Shown in pieces: positions 7,711 through 16,458 of a stretch of DNA of 61,280 nucleotides. The stretch's first letter is position 1. The number at the start of each line of letters is the position of its first letter. Under the pieces are notes generated by a model that searched no databases, was not told the origin of the DNA, and was given only the letters and a program-made list of their open reading frames with translations. The position numbers and the translations under genes are program-made. The DNA comes from Flavobacteriales bacterium (lineage in GTDB: Bacteria; Bacteroidota; Bacteroidia; Flavobacteriales_E; Vicingaceae): NCBI GenBank assembly GCA_905339165.1, contig CAJPFH010000030.1, positions 1-61,280 on the forward strand. The letters are read 5' to 3'.

Positions 7711-9841
7711 TAAAACCGATATGAGATATAAACTCGGTATAGATATTGGCGGCACATTTACAGATCTGATACTTATTTCAGATACCGGACAAACAACCGT
7801 TCATAAAACATTATCTACTCCAAACGACCCTTCCGTTGGTTTTATTAATGGCATCAAGGAATTGGCCGAAATGAACTGTATTCCCTTTGATTCTTTCATA
7901 AAATTAATTGATACCATTGTACATGGCACCACCGTTGCCACCAACGCCCTCTTAACCCTTAAAGGTGCAAAAACCGCTTTAATAACCACAAAAGGATTTA
8001 GAGATGCTCTAGAAATGCGCAGAGGAATTAGAGAAGAACAATTCAACAACCGGTACCAAAATGTTACTCCGCTTGCACCACGCTACCTCCGATTTACAAT
8101 AGATGAACGCATAGATGCCGAAGGCAAAGTGTATAAAAAACTAAACGAAAAAGAACTGCTGCCTATTGTAAAAAAAATAAAACAAGAAAAGGTTGAAGCT
8201 GTGGCCATTTGTTTTATGAATTCGTTTAAAAACAATATACACGAAAAAAAAACACTTTCCTTTCTTAAAAGAAATCTTCCCGGAGTTTTTATTACCGCCT
8301 CGTACGAAGTACTGCCTTCCATACGCTTCTACGAAAGAGTAAGCACTACTACTGTTAGTGCATTTGTAGGCCCTATCGTTGCAAACTATTTTAACAACTT
8401 GCAAAAAAAACTAAAAGAAATAAAATACTCAGGCTCTCTTTTAATCATGCAATCAAACGGAGGAGTAGTGTCGCCCGAAACAGTACAAAAAAACCCTGCC
8501 GTTACCGTTCTCTCAGGCCCTGCTGCGGCCCCCACTGCCGGAGCTTTTTATTCTAAAATGTTGAATTACAAAAACTGCATTACTGTTGATATGGGAGGAA
8601 CCAGTTTCGATGCAGCATTAGTAATAGACAACCAATGCGTAACCGGTACAGAAGGAAACATCAATCGCTATCGCATTGCTCTTCCCTCGCTCGATATTAT
8701 TACCATCGGAGCAGGTGGCGGAAGCATTGGATGGATAAACGAAGGTGGATTGTTACAGATGGGGCCACAAAGTGCGGGAGCACTACCAGGCCCGGTATGT
8801 TACAACAGAGGAGGAGAGCTACCCACTTGCACCGATGCCGATTTAATACTAGGTTACTTAAACCCAAACTTCTTTGCAGGCGGAAAACTGAAACTAGATA
8901 AAACAAAAGCAGAAAAAGCTATCTCCGAAAAACTGGCAAAAAAATTAGGCCTTAACGTACTGGAAACAGCAGCCGGAATGTACCGAATTATAAACAGCAA
9001 CATGGCTCAAGGCGTTAGGCAAATATCTATTGAACGCGGATACGACCCTCGCGAATTTTTATTCATCGTGGCAGGTGGAGCCGGATCTATTCACTCATCG
9101 GAAATATGCAAAGAACTAGAAATCCCCATGTTTTTAGTGCCGAATGTTTCCTCTATTTTTTGTGCAGCCGGTATGCTCTTGGGCGACCTAAAACACGATT
9201 ACATCCGCTCGTTTTATACCACTTTTTCAGCTATGGATAAAAAGAAATTTCTTTCACTTTTTAACGAAATGAAAGAAGAGGGACTGAAAACATTAGCGAA
9301 TGAAGGAGTGCAAAAAAACAAAATCGAATTTTACCCCGTACTCGATATGCGGTACAGTGGGCAATATCACGAAGTGCAACTTCCCTGCCGTTGGAACGAT
9401 ATTCAAAAACTAAAATTCGAAACTATTTTTGAAGCTTTTCACAACGAACACAACCGCCAATTTGGGTATGCCTTAAAAGAAGAAAAAACCGAAATGGAAA
9501 TAATAAATCTACGTTTAAGAGTAGTTGGAGAAAACGAAAAACCAACCTTTTTATCGAATACACAAAACACCATTGAGGCCCAACAAGCCATTAAAGAATA
9601 CAGAGATGTTTTTATTCCGGAAACCAACCAAATGGAAAAAGTTCCCATTTACGATGGCGACAAACCCATTTTCGGAGCCGAAATAAAAGGACCCTGCGTA
9701 ATTGAAAAGGTTACTACCTGCATTTTCGTAAGTAAAAACTATGATTGTAAAGTAGATTATTGGGGTTCTTTTTTGGTGTACGAAAAAAATTCAAAAACAA
9801 CAAACCAGATGTTAAGTAAAAAACTGCTCCATGCCAATTGA
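7703..9841 (+). CDS. Hydantoinase/5-oxoprolinase family, ATP-binding A subunit
   Basis: HyuA-type subunit (712 residues) of an ATP-dependent cyclic-amide hydrolase. Actin-like ATPase motifs are GIDIGGTFTDL at the N-terminus, the HGTTVATNALL loop, VDMGGTSFDAALV and GAGGGSIGWI. Family members open hydantoins or oxoproline, or carboxylate ketones, by phosphorylating a carbonyl. The start overlaps the previous gene by 8 bases; ATG at 7721 (MRYKLGIDIGG) is an equally good start. The B subunit follows with an 11-base overlap. Inferred role: ATP-driven opening of the lactam ring of 2-oxindole-3-acetate to 2-aminophenylsuccinate, as proposed for the iaa cluster. Other lactams are possible. Confidence 0.86.
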   Translation: MHNKTDMRYKLGIDIGGTFTDLILISDTGQTTVHKTLSTPNDPSVGFINGIKELAEMNCIPFDSFIKLIDTIVHGTTVATNALLTLKGAKTALITTKGFRDALEMRRGIREEQFNNRYQNVTPLAPRYLRFTIDERIDAEGKVYKKLNEKELLPIVKKIKQEKVEAVAICFMNSFKNNIHEKKTLSFLKRNLPGVFITASYEVLPSIRFYERVSTTTVSAFVGPIVANYFNNLQKKLKEIKYSGSLLIMQSNGGVVSPETVQKNPAVTVLSGPAAAPTAGAFYSKMLNYKNCITVDMGGTSFDAALVIDNQCVTGTEGNINRYRIALPSLDIITIGAGGGSIGWINEGGLLQMGPQSAGALPGPVCYNRGGELPTCTDADLILGYLNPNFFAGGKLKLDKTKAEKAISEKLAKKLGLNVLETAAGMYRIINSNMAQGVRQISIERGYDPREFLFIVAGGAGSIHSSEICKELEIPMFLVPNVSSIFCAAGMLLGDLKHDYIRSFYTTFSAMDKKKFLSLFNEMKEEGLKTLANEGVQKNKIEFYPVLDMRYSGQYHEVQLPCRWNDIQKLKFETIFEAFHNEHNRQFGYALKEEKTEMEIINLRLRVVGENEKPTFLSNTQNTIEAQQAIKEYRDVFIPETNQMEKVPIYDGDKPIFGAEIKGPCVIEKVTTCIFVSKNYDCKVDYWGSFLVYEKNSKTTNQMLSKKLLHAN

Positions 9842-11507
9842 TAAAATATTAGTAAGCATCTTCCAACGTGCTTTCAAATCAATAACCGATGAGATGAGTA
9901 TCTCGTTAACCAAAACGACTCGTTCTCCTATATTATGCGAGGCAAAAGATTTTGTTACCGGATTGTATGATGCCAATGGACAAATGCTGGAACAAACCGA
10001 AAACCTGCCCATTCTTTCTTTTTCATTAGGGCCCGTATGCAGAGTTATTTTAGAGCAATACAAAAAAGACATTCACGAAGGCGATGTAATTATTCACAAC
10101 GATGTTTTTTCTATGGGAAATCAAAATAACGATGTAGCTATTTTTAAACCCATTTTCTTCGAAAATACATTGATTGGCTGGGCTGCAGCCAAAGGTCATC
10201 AGGCCGATATTGGCGGAGCCGTACAGGGCGGATACAACCCGAATGCTACCGAAGTTTGGCAGGAAGCCATTCGCATTCCGGCCGTAAAACTTTATGAAAA
10301 AGGCCAACTGCGTAAAGATGTGTGGAACCTGATTTTTGCAAACATCCGTCTTCAAATGGTTCAAGAAGATATTAAAGCACAAATGGGAGCCTGCACACTA
10401 GGTGAAAGAAGATTACAAAACTTTGTTTCAAAATATGGTCTAACTATTTTTGAAACACATAAGCAAGCCTTATTTGATAGCACCGAAAAAATGATGCGAG
10501 CCGAAATTAAATCCATTCCAAACGGCACGTACAAAGGAAGCAGTATGGTCTATTACGATGGCAAACATAAAGGAAGTAAATTCCCTATACGTGCAGAAAT
10601 TACTGTAAAAAACGAAGACATTATTTTCGATTTTTCCAAATCATCACCCCAAACCAAAGGTTTTGTAAACGGTACTTACACTTCTACTTGTTCGGCTATT
10701 ACTCTTACCTTTCTGCAAATGGTTAATCCCAATATTCCACACAACGAAGGAATGATTAAACCTTTAAAATATATTGTTCCGGAAGGCACCATACTCAATG
10801 CTTCTTATCCTGCCGCCACTACTTTTGGAAACCATCTTTGCCCACAAGTTGCCGATGCCATTTTTAAAGCACTTGGCCCTGCCGTTCCCAATCGTATTAC
10901 AGCCGGCTGGAATCACTTACTTTGCTCTTTGTTTACAGGCATACACCCGCGTACCGGAAAAAAATACGTTGACATTTGTTTTCTGGGAATGAAAGGCGGA
11001 AGTGGTGCCATGAATGGAAACGATGGATACGACCATATTGGCATGATTGACGCATCGGGCGGAGTTCTCGACCAAGATTATGAAATGTACGAACAACAAA
11101 CTCCACACATGATATTGCAACACGAATACCTTTGCGACTCGGGCGGTGCAGGACAATGGCGAGGAGGGTTAGGAACCATCACAAAAATTAATCTGAGAGG
11201 AGGCAACACCACGATGGTAGTATTTGGCGATGGCGATGTGGAAACCAATTACGGGCTCTTTGGCGGAAAAGGAAGTGTATTAAATACAATCGAATTAACC
11301 TATCCCAATAAGAAAAAAATTACACCTATGAGCAAAGACCTTCTTGAAGGCATCCCCGATAACACTCTTTATTACCAAATAGCCGGAGGAGGAGGAGGGT
11401 ATGGCAATCCTAAAAAAAGAAAAAAAGAAAACGTGCTACAAGATGTAAAAAATGAAGTGGTTTCTAAAAAAGCGGCCGAAAAAATGTATGGTATTAAAAT
11501 TAAATAA
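9831..11507 (+). CDS. Hydantoinase B/oxoprolinase family subunit
   Basis: HyuB-type subunit (558 residues), partner of the upstream HyuA-like protein. Signatures are SISLTKTTRSPILCEAKDF near the N-terminus, GDVIIHNDVFSMGNQNNDV, AAAKGHQADIGGAVQGG (a conserved metal/substrate-site region) and the glycine-rich C-terminal AGGGGGYGNP. Length is normal for the family. Translation is coupled to hyuA by an 11-base overlap, which fits a tight complex. It should supply the amide-hydrolysing site for the ring opening described for HyuA. Confidence 0.86.
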   Translation: MPIDKILVSIFQRAFKSITDEMSISLTKTTRSPILCEAKDFVTGLYDANGQMLEQTENLPILSFSLGPVCRVILEQYKKDIHEGDVIIHNDVFSMGNQNNDVAIFKPIFFENTLIGWAAAKGHQADIGGAVQGGYNPNATEVWQEAIRIPAVKLYEKGQLRKDVWNLIFANIRLQMVQEDIKAQMGACTLGERRLQNFVSKYGLTIFETHKQALFDSTEKMMRAEIKSIPNGTYKGSSMVYYDGKHKGSKFPIRAEITVKNEDIIFDFSKSSPQTKGFVNGTYTSTCSAITLTFLQMVNPNIPHNEGMIKPLKYIVPEGTILNASYPAATTFGNHLCPQVADAIFKALGPAVPNRITAGWNHLLCSLFTGIHPRTGKKYVDICFLGMKGGSGAMNGNDGYDHIGMIDASGGVLDQDYEMYEQQTPHMILQHEYLCDSGGAGQWRGGLGTITKINLRGGNTTMVVFGDGDVETNYGLFGGKGSVLNTIELTYPNKKKITPMSKDLLEGIPDNTLYYQIAGGGGGYGNPKKRKKENVLQDVKNEVVSKKAAEKMYGIKIK

Positions 11508-11516
11508 CATATACTC

Positions 11517-11990
11517 ATGAACAACATTGAAACCGATTGCTGCCCAAAGTTTGACAAAACACCTTGGGACGAAAAAGAAATTCAATGGGAAAATAAATTG
11601 TTTATTAAAGACCGTGTAAAAAGTTTTATGCACATGCCGCTAAATTTTGGTTCGGTAATTAAGAGCTGCATGAAAAAAATAGAAAAATCGTCTGCCAATA
11701 ACCCAGATTACTTAATGCTCTCCGATGAAAATTCTTTGTGGGGTTCTGATTTGTTTATTGCTGTAAATAAAAAAATTGACAGCGCCAATAATGTTACTAT
11801 TTCCGGAAACTTTATTTCAAAAGTTTTTGAAGGACCCTTTCAAAATGCAGGTAAGTGGGCTAAAGAAATGGAATTCTATGTAAATACAAAAGAGGGAAAA
11901 ACTAAAAAAATTTATTTCTGGTACACCACCTGCCCGAAATGTGCTAAAGTATACGGAAAAAATTATGTGGTTCTTTTTGCTCAGGTATAA
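11517..11990 (+). CDS. Conserved small protein with CPKC motif (function unknown)
   Basis: 157 residues with an N-terminal DCCPKFDKTPWDEKEI signature and, near the C-terminus, YTTCPKCAKVYGKNYVVLF with a CxxC that could bind a metal. I recognise it as a conserved bacterial family sometimes labelled hydrolase without biochemical proof. It lies 9 bases after hyuB and 18 before the Rid-family gene. A small metal-binding accessory subunit, as in some carboxylases of the HyuAB group, is one possibility, but nothing in the sequence proves it. No signal peptide or membrane segment is seen. Confidence 0.7.
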   Translation: MNNIETDCCPKFDKTPWDEKEIQWENKLFIKDRVKSFMHMPLNFGSVIKSCMKKIEKSSANNPDYLMLSDENSLWGSDLFIAVNKKIDSANNVTISGNFISKVFEGPFQNAGKWAKEMEFYVNTKEGKTKKIYFWYTTCPKCAKVYGKNYVVLFAQV

Positions 11991-12008
11991 ATAAAATAAT
12001 AATAACGA

Positions 12009-12410
12009 ATGAAACACCAAACAATACTTCCCGATGGTTGGCCAATGCCAAAAGGATACTCAAATGGAATATTGGCAGCAAAAGGCAGAACACTTTTTTT
12101 AGCCGGACAAGTAGGATGGACACCTGAGGAAAAATTTGCCAGCGATAAATTAGTTCCCCAATTCGAACAAGCCCTAAAAAACATTAAATCCATTGTAGAA
12201 AAAGCCGGAGGAAGCGTAACCGATATCTGCAAAATGACCTGCTTCTGCAAAGACAGAAATCAATATTTAGAATCGAGAAAAGAATTGGGAACAATTTGGA
12301 AACAAATAATGGGAAACCACTACCCCTGTATGAGCATGATTTTCGTAGTAGATTTATTAGACCATCCGGCACTCATAGAAATTGAAGCAATGGCCGTAAT
12401 TCCTGATTAG
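12009..12410 (+). CDS. Rid-family (YjgF/YER057c/UK114) protein lacking the RidA arginine
   Basis: 133 residues with the Rid fold: ILAAKGRTLFLAGQVGW, the helix QFEQALKNIKSIVEKAGG and C-terminal IEIEAMAVIPD. RidA deaminases use an Arg (Arg105 in E. coli) in a PxRSxV context. Here that position is Met108 (PCMSM), while the C-terminal Glu124/126 are present. So it is not expected to be a standard 2-iminoacid deaminase. It abuts the acyl-CoA dehydrogenase start with no gap. It may tautomerise or hydrolyse an enol, imine or aminated intermediate of the pathway, for example the enol of 2-oxindoleacetate, but that is speculation. Confidence 0.82.
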   Translation: MKHQTILPDGWPMPKGYSNGILAAKGRTLFLAGQVGWTPEEKFASDKLVPQFEQALKNIKSIVEKAGGSVTDICKMTCFCKDRNQYLESRKELGTIWKQIMGNHYPCMSMIFVVDLLDHPALIEIEAMAVIPD

Positions 12411-13538
12411 ATGAACTTTGAACTAAACGACATACAAAAATCGGTACAGCAAACTTTTAAAGATTTTGTGGATAGAAAAGTAATCCCTCAAGCCGCTGCT
12501 ATTGATGAAAATGCGGAATTTCCACGCGAACTATTTAAGGAAGTGGGCCATTTGGGATTTTTTGGAATGCGTTACCCCGAAGAAGCAGGCGGGACCCATT
12601 TAGACATTCTCTCCTATTGCCTCGCTGTTATTGAACTTTCTCGTGGCTCGCTTTCTTTGGCAGCCGCTTGCACCATGCAATCGTTAATGGCCACCTACTT
12701 TTTGTACCGATTTGGTGATGATGAAGTAAAAAAACATTTTGATGCTGCTTTAAAAGGAGAAGAAATTGGAGCCATTTGTATGACCGAACCTAATGCAGGA
12801 AGCGATTTATTTGCGATACAAACCAAAGCATTGGTTAAAGAAGATGGGTTTATGTTAAGCGGACAAAAAACCTGGGTTACCTCTGCTCCGGTTGCAAACT
12901 TTTTTACCGTTTTGGCAAAAACAGATAACCACGAAAAATTATCCATCTTTTTTGTTCCTGCCAGTTTGAAAGGTGTTACCGTTGGAAAAAAAATAAACAA
13001 ATTGGGAGTCTGTGGATCAGTTACCAGTGAAGTGGCTTTCGATAATGTGAAACTCCCAAAAAATTATTTACTGGGCGAAATAGGTGGTGGAACCAATGGT
13101 TTAATGGAAATACTAGCTGAAATAAGAATAATGACTGCAGCACTTTCTATTGGCGTTGCTACAGCCGCATTCGAAGATGCTCTAAAATACGCCAAAGAAC
13201 GTGTTCAGTTTGGAAAACCCATTGGAAAATTTCAAGCCATACAAATGAAATTTGCCGAAATGGAAGTGCAATTACAAACCGCCAAACAGTACTTGTTTTA
13301 TACCGCTTATTTGAGCGACAACAACATGCCCCGACACAAAGAATCAATGATTACAAAATTGTATGCATCGGAATGTGCTAACTCCATTTGCGACCAAGCA
13401 TCTAGAGTGCTGGCCTCTTATGGGTATGCCACAGAATATTCAATTCAACGCTATCTGCGTGATGCCCGATTTACATTAATTGGTGGCGGAACCTCAGAAA
13501 TATTAAAAATAAATATTGCAAAAGAACTGGGAACATGA
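12411..13538 (+). CDS. Acyl-CoA dehydrogenase without the canonical catalytic Glu (candidate decarboxylating benzylmalonyl-CoA-type dehydrogenase)
   Basis: 375-residue FAD-dependent acyl-CoA dehydrogenase with the usual domains: helical N-domain (1-115), beta domain with MTEPNAGSD (124-132) and KTWVTSA (153-159), and helical C-domain with RVQFGKPIGKFQ (264-275). The family motif IYEGTSEI reads LIGGGTSEI (356-364), so the catalytic Glu position is Gly359. The isovaleryl-CoA dehydrogenase base position, just before Arg239, is Ile238. Loss of the base fits an enzyme in which CO2 leaves C2 instead of a proton, as reported for IaaF of the indoleacetate pathway. Inferred reaction: 2-aminobenzylmalonyl-CoA -> 2-aminocinnamoyl-CoA + CO2. 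A base elsewhere cannot be excluded. Confidence 0.88.
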   Translation: MNFELNDIQKSVQQTFKDFVDRKVIPQAAAIDENAEFPRELFKEVGHLGFFGMRYPEEAGGTHLDILSYCLAVIELSRGSLSLAAACTMQSLMATYFLYRFGDDEVKKHFDAALKGEEIGAICMTEPNAGSDLFAIQTKALVKEDGFMLSGQKTWVTSAPVANFFTVLAKTDNHEKLSIFFVPASLKGVTVGKKINKLGVCGSVTSEVAFDNVKLPKNYLLGEIGGGTNGLMEILAEIRIMTAALSIGVATAAFEDALKYAKERVQFGKPIGKFQAIQMKFAEMEVQLQTAKQYLFYTAYLSDNNMPRHKESMITKLYASECANSICDQASRVLASYGYATEYSIQRYLRDARFTLIGGGTSEILKINIAKELGT

Positions 13539-14893
13539 GTTACATAAAATCATACGGGCTCTATGTTCCTGCATTTAAAATTCAGGGCAGCGTGCTGCAC
13601 CCTTCCGGCCGAAAAAACGAACACCGCATTGCATACGTTGATGAAGATATTATAACCATGTCTTTTGAAGCCGCACAACAGTGCCTTCATACCGTTTCCG
13701 AAAAAATAGATGCCGTGTTTTTTGCAGGCAATATGCCTGTTTTCAAAAATCGTTACCATGCTTCTTATTTAGCAGATCTACTGCAAATACCACAAAATAT
13801 TTTAGCCTTAGATTTTTTTCAAACAAACCGTTCGGGAACAGATGCTCTGTTAATGGCTCACCAACTCATAAAATCAAAAGAGTTTAAAAATATCCTGATA
13901 GTAGCTGCTAATCAATCTTTCCCGTCCATTGGCAAAGAGAGAGAAACTCCTTTCGGACATGCCGCAGTGGCTCTTTTGGTTTCTGCAAACAATGGCTTTA
14001 TTAAAATAAACCACACAAAATCATATTCGGTCGGTTATGCCGAAGAGTTTGAATATAAAAACAACACCGTTTCTTACGATCCTCGCTTTTCAAGAACTGC
14101 CGGCTTTCAAACCTGTTTTAAATCCATGCTTGCAGAAATAAACACAAAAAATATTTCATCTTTTATCATCAATTCTTCGTATGCCAAAGCCGCCACCAGC
14201 GATCTAAAAAATGCAGGCGTAAATATCGAAACACAACTTATAAGCGACCAAGTTATTCCCTCTTTAGGATACACCGGTGCCGCACATGCCCTACTGCGAT
14301 TTATTTATGCAGCCGAAAATAAAAGTGAATATTGTACACTAATCGACTACAACAACGGAATAAACCTGATAGAATTCTCGGTGCTTGAAAACAAAACTTT
14401 TTCTCTTAATAAAGGAAGCAACATCAATACATATCAAGATTATTTAACCATAAGAAAAGTATCAAATTTCAACTCATACAAGTATAAAACGGTCGATATG
14501 TTTTCATCAGAAATGATGAATGAAAGAGAAAAAAATCAACTTTTATATTTAAATGGTTTTGAATGTTCCGAATGTAAAACCATTTATCTTATCAAATCCG
14601 AACAATGTAAAAATTGCAAATGCAAAAATTTTACACTCAAAAAATTAAACACCGAAGGAAAGGTTTTTACATCTACCAAAGAATTTTATTTTCCGGCCTC
14701 TTTTGCTCCAATAACTATGGTTGTGATAGATTTAATAGGAGGAGGAAGAATTACCGTACAACTTACCGATGATATGTATGTAGAACAAAAAAATAAATTG
14801 CAAATTGGCTCCAAGGTGAAACTAGTGTTACGCAAAATGTTAGAAAATGGGAATAAGCCCAATTATTTTTATAAATGTATTGTGGAACCATGA
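13535..14893 (+). CDS. HMG-CoA synthase-like protein with fused DUF35 zinc ribbon/OB domain; catalytic Cys missing
   Basis: 452 residues. The first ~310 resemble archaeal-type HMG-CoA synthase/KAS III folds (YGLYVPAFKI at the start, FGHAAVALLV at 140-149). The nucleophile motif ACKAGT reads TNRSGT, placing Asn98 at the Cys position. The C-terminal ~115 residues form a DUF35-type zinc ribbon (Cys344, Cys347, Cys358, Cys361) plus OB fold. It overlaps both neighbours by 4 bases. DUF35 proteins and dead synthase homologues are known partners of SCP2-type thiolases, for example BbsA with BbsB. I infer a non-catalytic scaffold or acyl-CoA-binding partner of the next gene's thiolase. Confidence 0.8.
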   Translation: MSYIKSYGLYVPAFKIQGSVLHPSGRKNEHRIAYVDEDIITMSFEAAQQCLHTVSEKIDAVFFAGNMPVFKNRYHASYLADLLQIPQNILALDFFQTNRSGTDALLMAHQLIKSKEFKNILIVAANQSFPSIGKERETPFGHAAVALLVSANNGFIKINHTKSYSVGYAEEFEYKNNTVSYDPRFSRTAGFQTCFKSMLAEINTKNISSFIINSSYAKAATSDLKNAGVNIETQLISDQVIPSLGYTGAAHALLRFIYAAENKSEYCTLIDYNNGINLIEFSVLENKTFSLNKGSNINTYQDYLTIRKVSNFNSYKYKTVDMFSSEMMNEREKNQLLYLNGFECSECKTIYLIKSEQCKNCKCKNFTLKKLNTEGKVFTSTKEFYFPASFAPITMVVIDLIGGGRITVQLTDDMYVEQKNKLQIGSKVKLVLRKMLENGNKPNYFYKCIVEP

Positions 14894-16068
14894 AAGACAT
14901 TGCCATTATAGGAATTGGAGTAACAAAATTTGGAGAACTCTTTCATCAGAGCTACGATGATTTAGTGCGAGATGCCGCCATACAAGCCATTTCCGATGCA
15001 CAAATTTCTATTGATGATATTGGTGCGGCATGGTTATCTACGGCATTTCCTGAAATTGGCGTTTATAAAGGCCGGAGTGGAATGGATTTATGCGAACCTC
15101 TTTCGCTTTATAATATACCCGTTACACGTGTTTCAAACTACTGTGCCTCCGGAGGAGATGCCATTCGCAATGCCGCAAATGCTCTAAGAGCAGATGAATG
15201 TGATGTAGCTATGGCCTTAGGAGTAGAAAAACTACGCGATCGCCAACCACAAGATAGCATCGTAAAAATGATGGTAGAATACGGACACCCCTACCTTCAA
15301 AAAGGGTTCACTGCCGCAGGTACATTTGCCGTATATGCCAACCGCATCATGCATGAATACGGAGTTACAAGAGAAGATATTTCTTCCATTTCTGTTAAGA
15401 ATCATTTCCATGGTACACTCAACCACAAAGCACACCACAGAGTTGCCTGCTCACTCGAAGAAGTGATGACATCGCCCATGGTAGCAAACCCACTAACTGT
15501 TATGGACAGTTGCCCCACTACCGATGGTGCCGCCTGTGTAATAATGGTGCGTGCCGAAGATGTAAATCCATTAAAGCACAAACCGGTTTATATCAAAGGC
15601 ATCGGATTTTCTATTTCTACTGGTTGGGATATGCCATTTTTCGACCCCAAACATAACTTCCTTTCTTTCGAGGCCACCCGTAAAGCCGCACAAACAGCCT
15701 ACAAACAAGCTGGAATTACAAAACCTATTGAAGAAATTGATTTAATAGAAGTACACGATTGCTTTTCTATTGTAGAACTTTTAACATACGAAGATTTGGG
15801 TTTATGCAAACCCGGTGAAGCAAAAGACTTACTACGAGGAAACGAAACCAAATTAGGAGGAAGCATTCCGGTAAATGTAAGCGGAGGTTTACTTTCTTGC
15901 GGACATCCGGTGGGTGCCACAGGAATAAGAATGGTACACGAAATAGCCACACACCTTAGAAACAATGCAGGAGAACGACAAGTAAAAAATGCCCAAACCG
16001 GAATGACCCACAATATTGGAGGACCCGGTGCCATTGCAAGTGTAATTATTTTAAGTAACCAAATATAA
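14890..16068 (+). CDS. Thiolase, SCP2/lipid-transfer type
   Basis: 392 residues from the ATG at 14890, whose ATGA overlaps the upstream stop; an ATG at 14875 would add five unconserved residues. The nucleophile Cys85 sits in VSNYCASGGDAIRNAA. Other signatures are LIEVHDCFSIVELL (HDCF motif) and SGGLLSCGHPVGATGIRM with catalytic His and the second Cys. These place it with non-decarboxylating SCP2-like thiolases that act together with DUF35 proteins. Inferred reaction: CoA-dependent cleavage of 2-aminobenzoylacetyl-CoA to anthraniloyl-CoA and acetyl-CoA, the last step encoded in the operon. Confidence 0.88.
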   Translation: MKDIAIIGIGVTKFGELFHQSYDDLVRDAAIQAISDAQISIDDIGAAWLSTAFPEIGVYKGRSGMDLCEPLSLYNIPVTRVSNYCASGGDAIRNAANALRADECDVAMALGVEKLRDRQPQDSIVKMMVEYGHPYLQKGFTAAGTFAVYANRIMHEYGVTREDISSISVKNHFHGTLNHKAHHRVACSLEEVMTSPMVANPLTVMDSCPTTDGAACVIMVRAEDVNPLKHKPVYIKGIGFSISTGWDMPFFDPKHNFLSFEATRKAAQTAYKQAGITKPIEEIDLIEVHDCFSIVELLTYEDLGLCKPGEAKDLLRGNETKLGGSIPVNVSGGLLSCGHPVGATGIRMVHEIATHLRNNAGERQVKNAQTGMTHNIGGPGAIASVIILSNQI

Positions 16069-16074
16069 AAATAT

Positions 16075-16458
16075 ATGAAAGTACTGTTAAGTAAACCAGG
16101 CTTAGACGGACACGATGTGGGTGTAAAAGTATTAGCCCATGGCCTCATTGATGCCGGATTTGAGGTAGTATATACCGGACTAAGAAAAACCATTGAAGAA
16201 ATTGTAGATGCCGCCATTAAAAACAAAGTCGATATCATTGGTATGTCTATATTATCAGGCACACACCTTGTGCTGGCTAAAAAAATGAACGAAGTAATGC
16301 AGCAAAAAAAATTAAATATTCCATGGTTTGTGGGCGGAAATATTCCGGCCAAAGACATTGAAAAATTAAAACAACTGGGAGCCCACAACGCCTTTCCCAC
16401 AGGAAGCAAAATTGCCGATGTGGTAAATTATTTCAACACCATAAAAGTAAACGTATGA
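16075..16458 (+). CDS. B12-dependent acyl-CoA mutase, small (cobalamin-binding) subunit
   Basis: 127-residue B12-binding subunit. It carries the base-off/His-on motif DGHDVG (DxHxxG) in KPGLDGHDVGVKVLAHGL, the SILSG stretch and the VGGNIP loop that hold the nucleotide tail. This is the split arrangement of isobutyryl-CoA and 2-hydroxyisobutyryl-CoA mutases rather than the fused methylmalonyl-CoA mutase. It ends with a 4-base overlap (ATGA) into the large subunit gene, so the two should form one enzyme. Confidence 0.9.
   Translation: MKVLLSKPGLDGHDVGVKVLAHGLIDAGFEVVYTGLRKTIEEIVDAAIKNKVDIIGMSILSGTHLVLAKKMNEVMQQKKLNIPWFVGGNIPAKDIEKLKQLGAHNAFPTGSKIADVVNYFNTIKVNV

Noticed and set aside
8635-8901. 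An 88-codon open frame on the plus strand inside hyuA
   Set aside because: It overlaps conserved hyuA motifs in another frame, is Arg-rich and shows no domain; it is a shadow frame.
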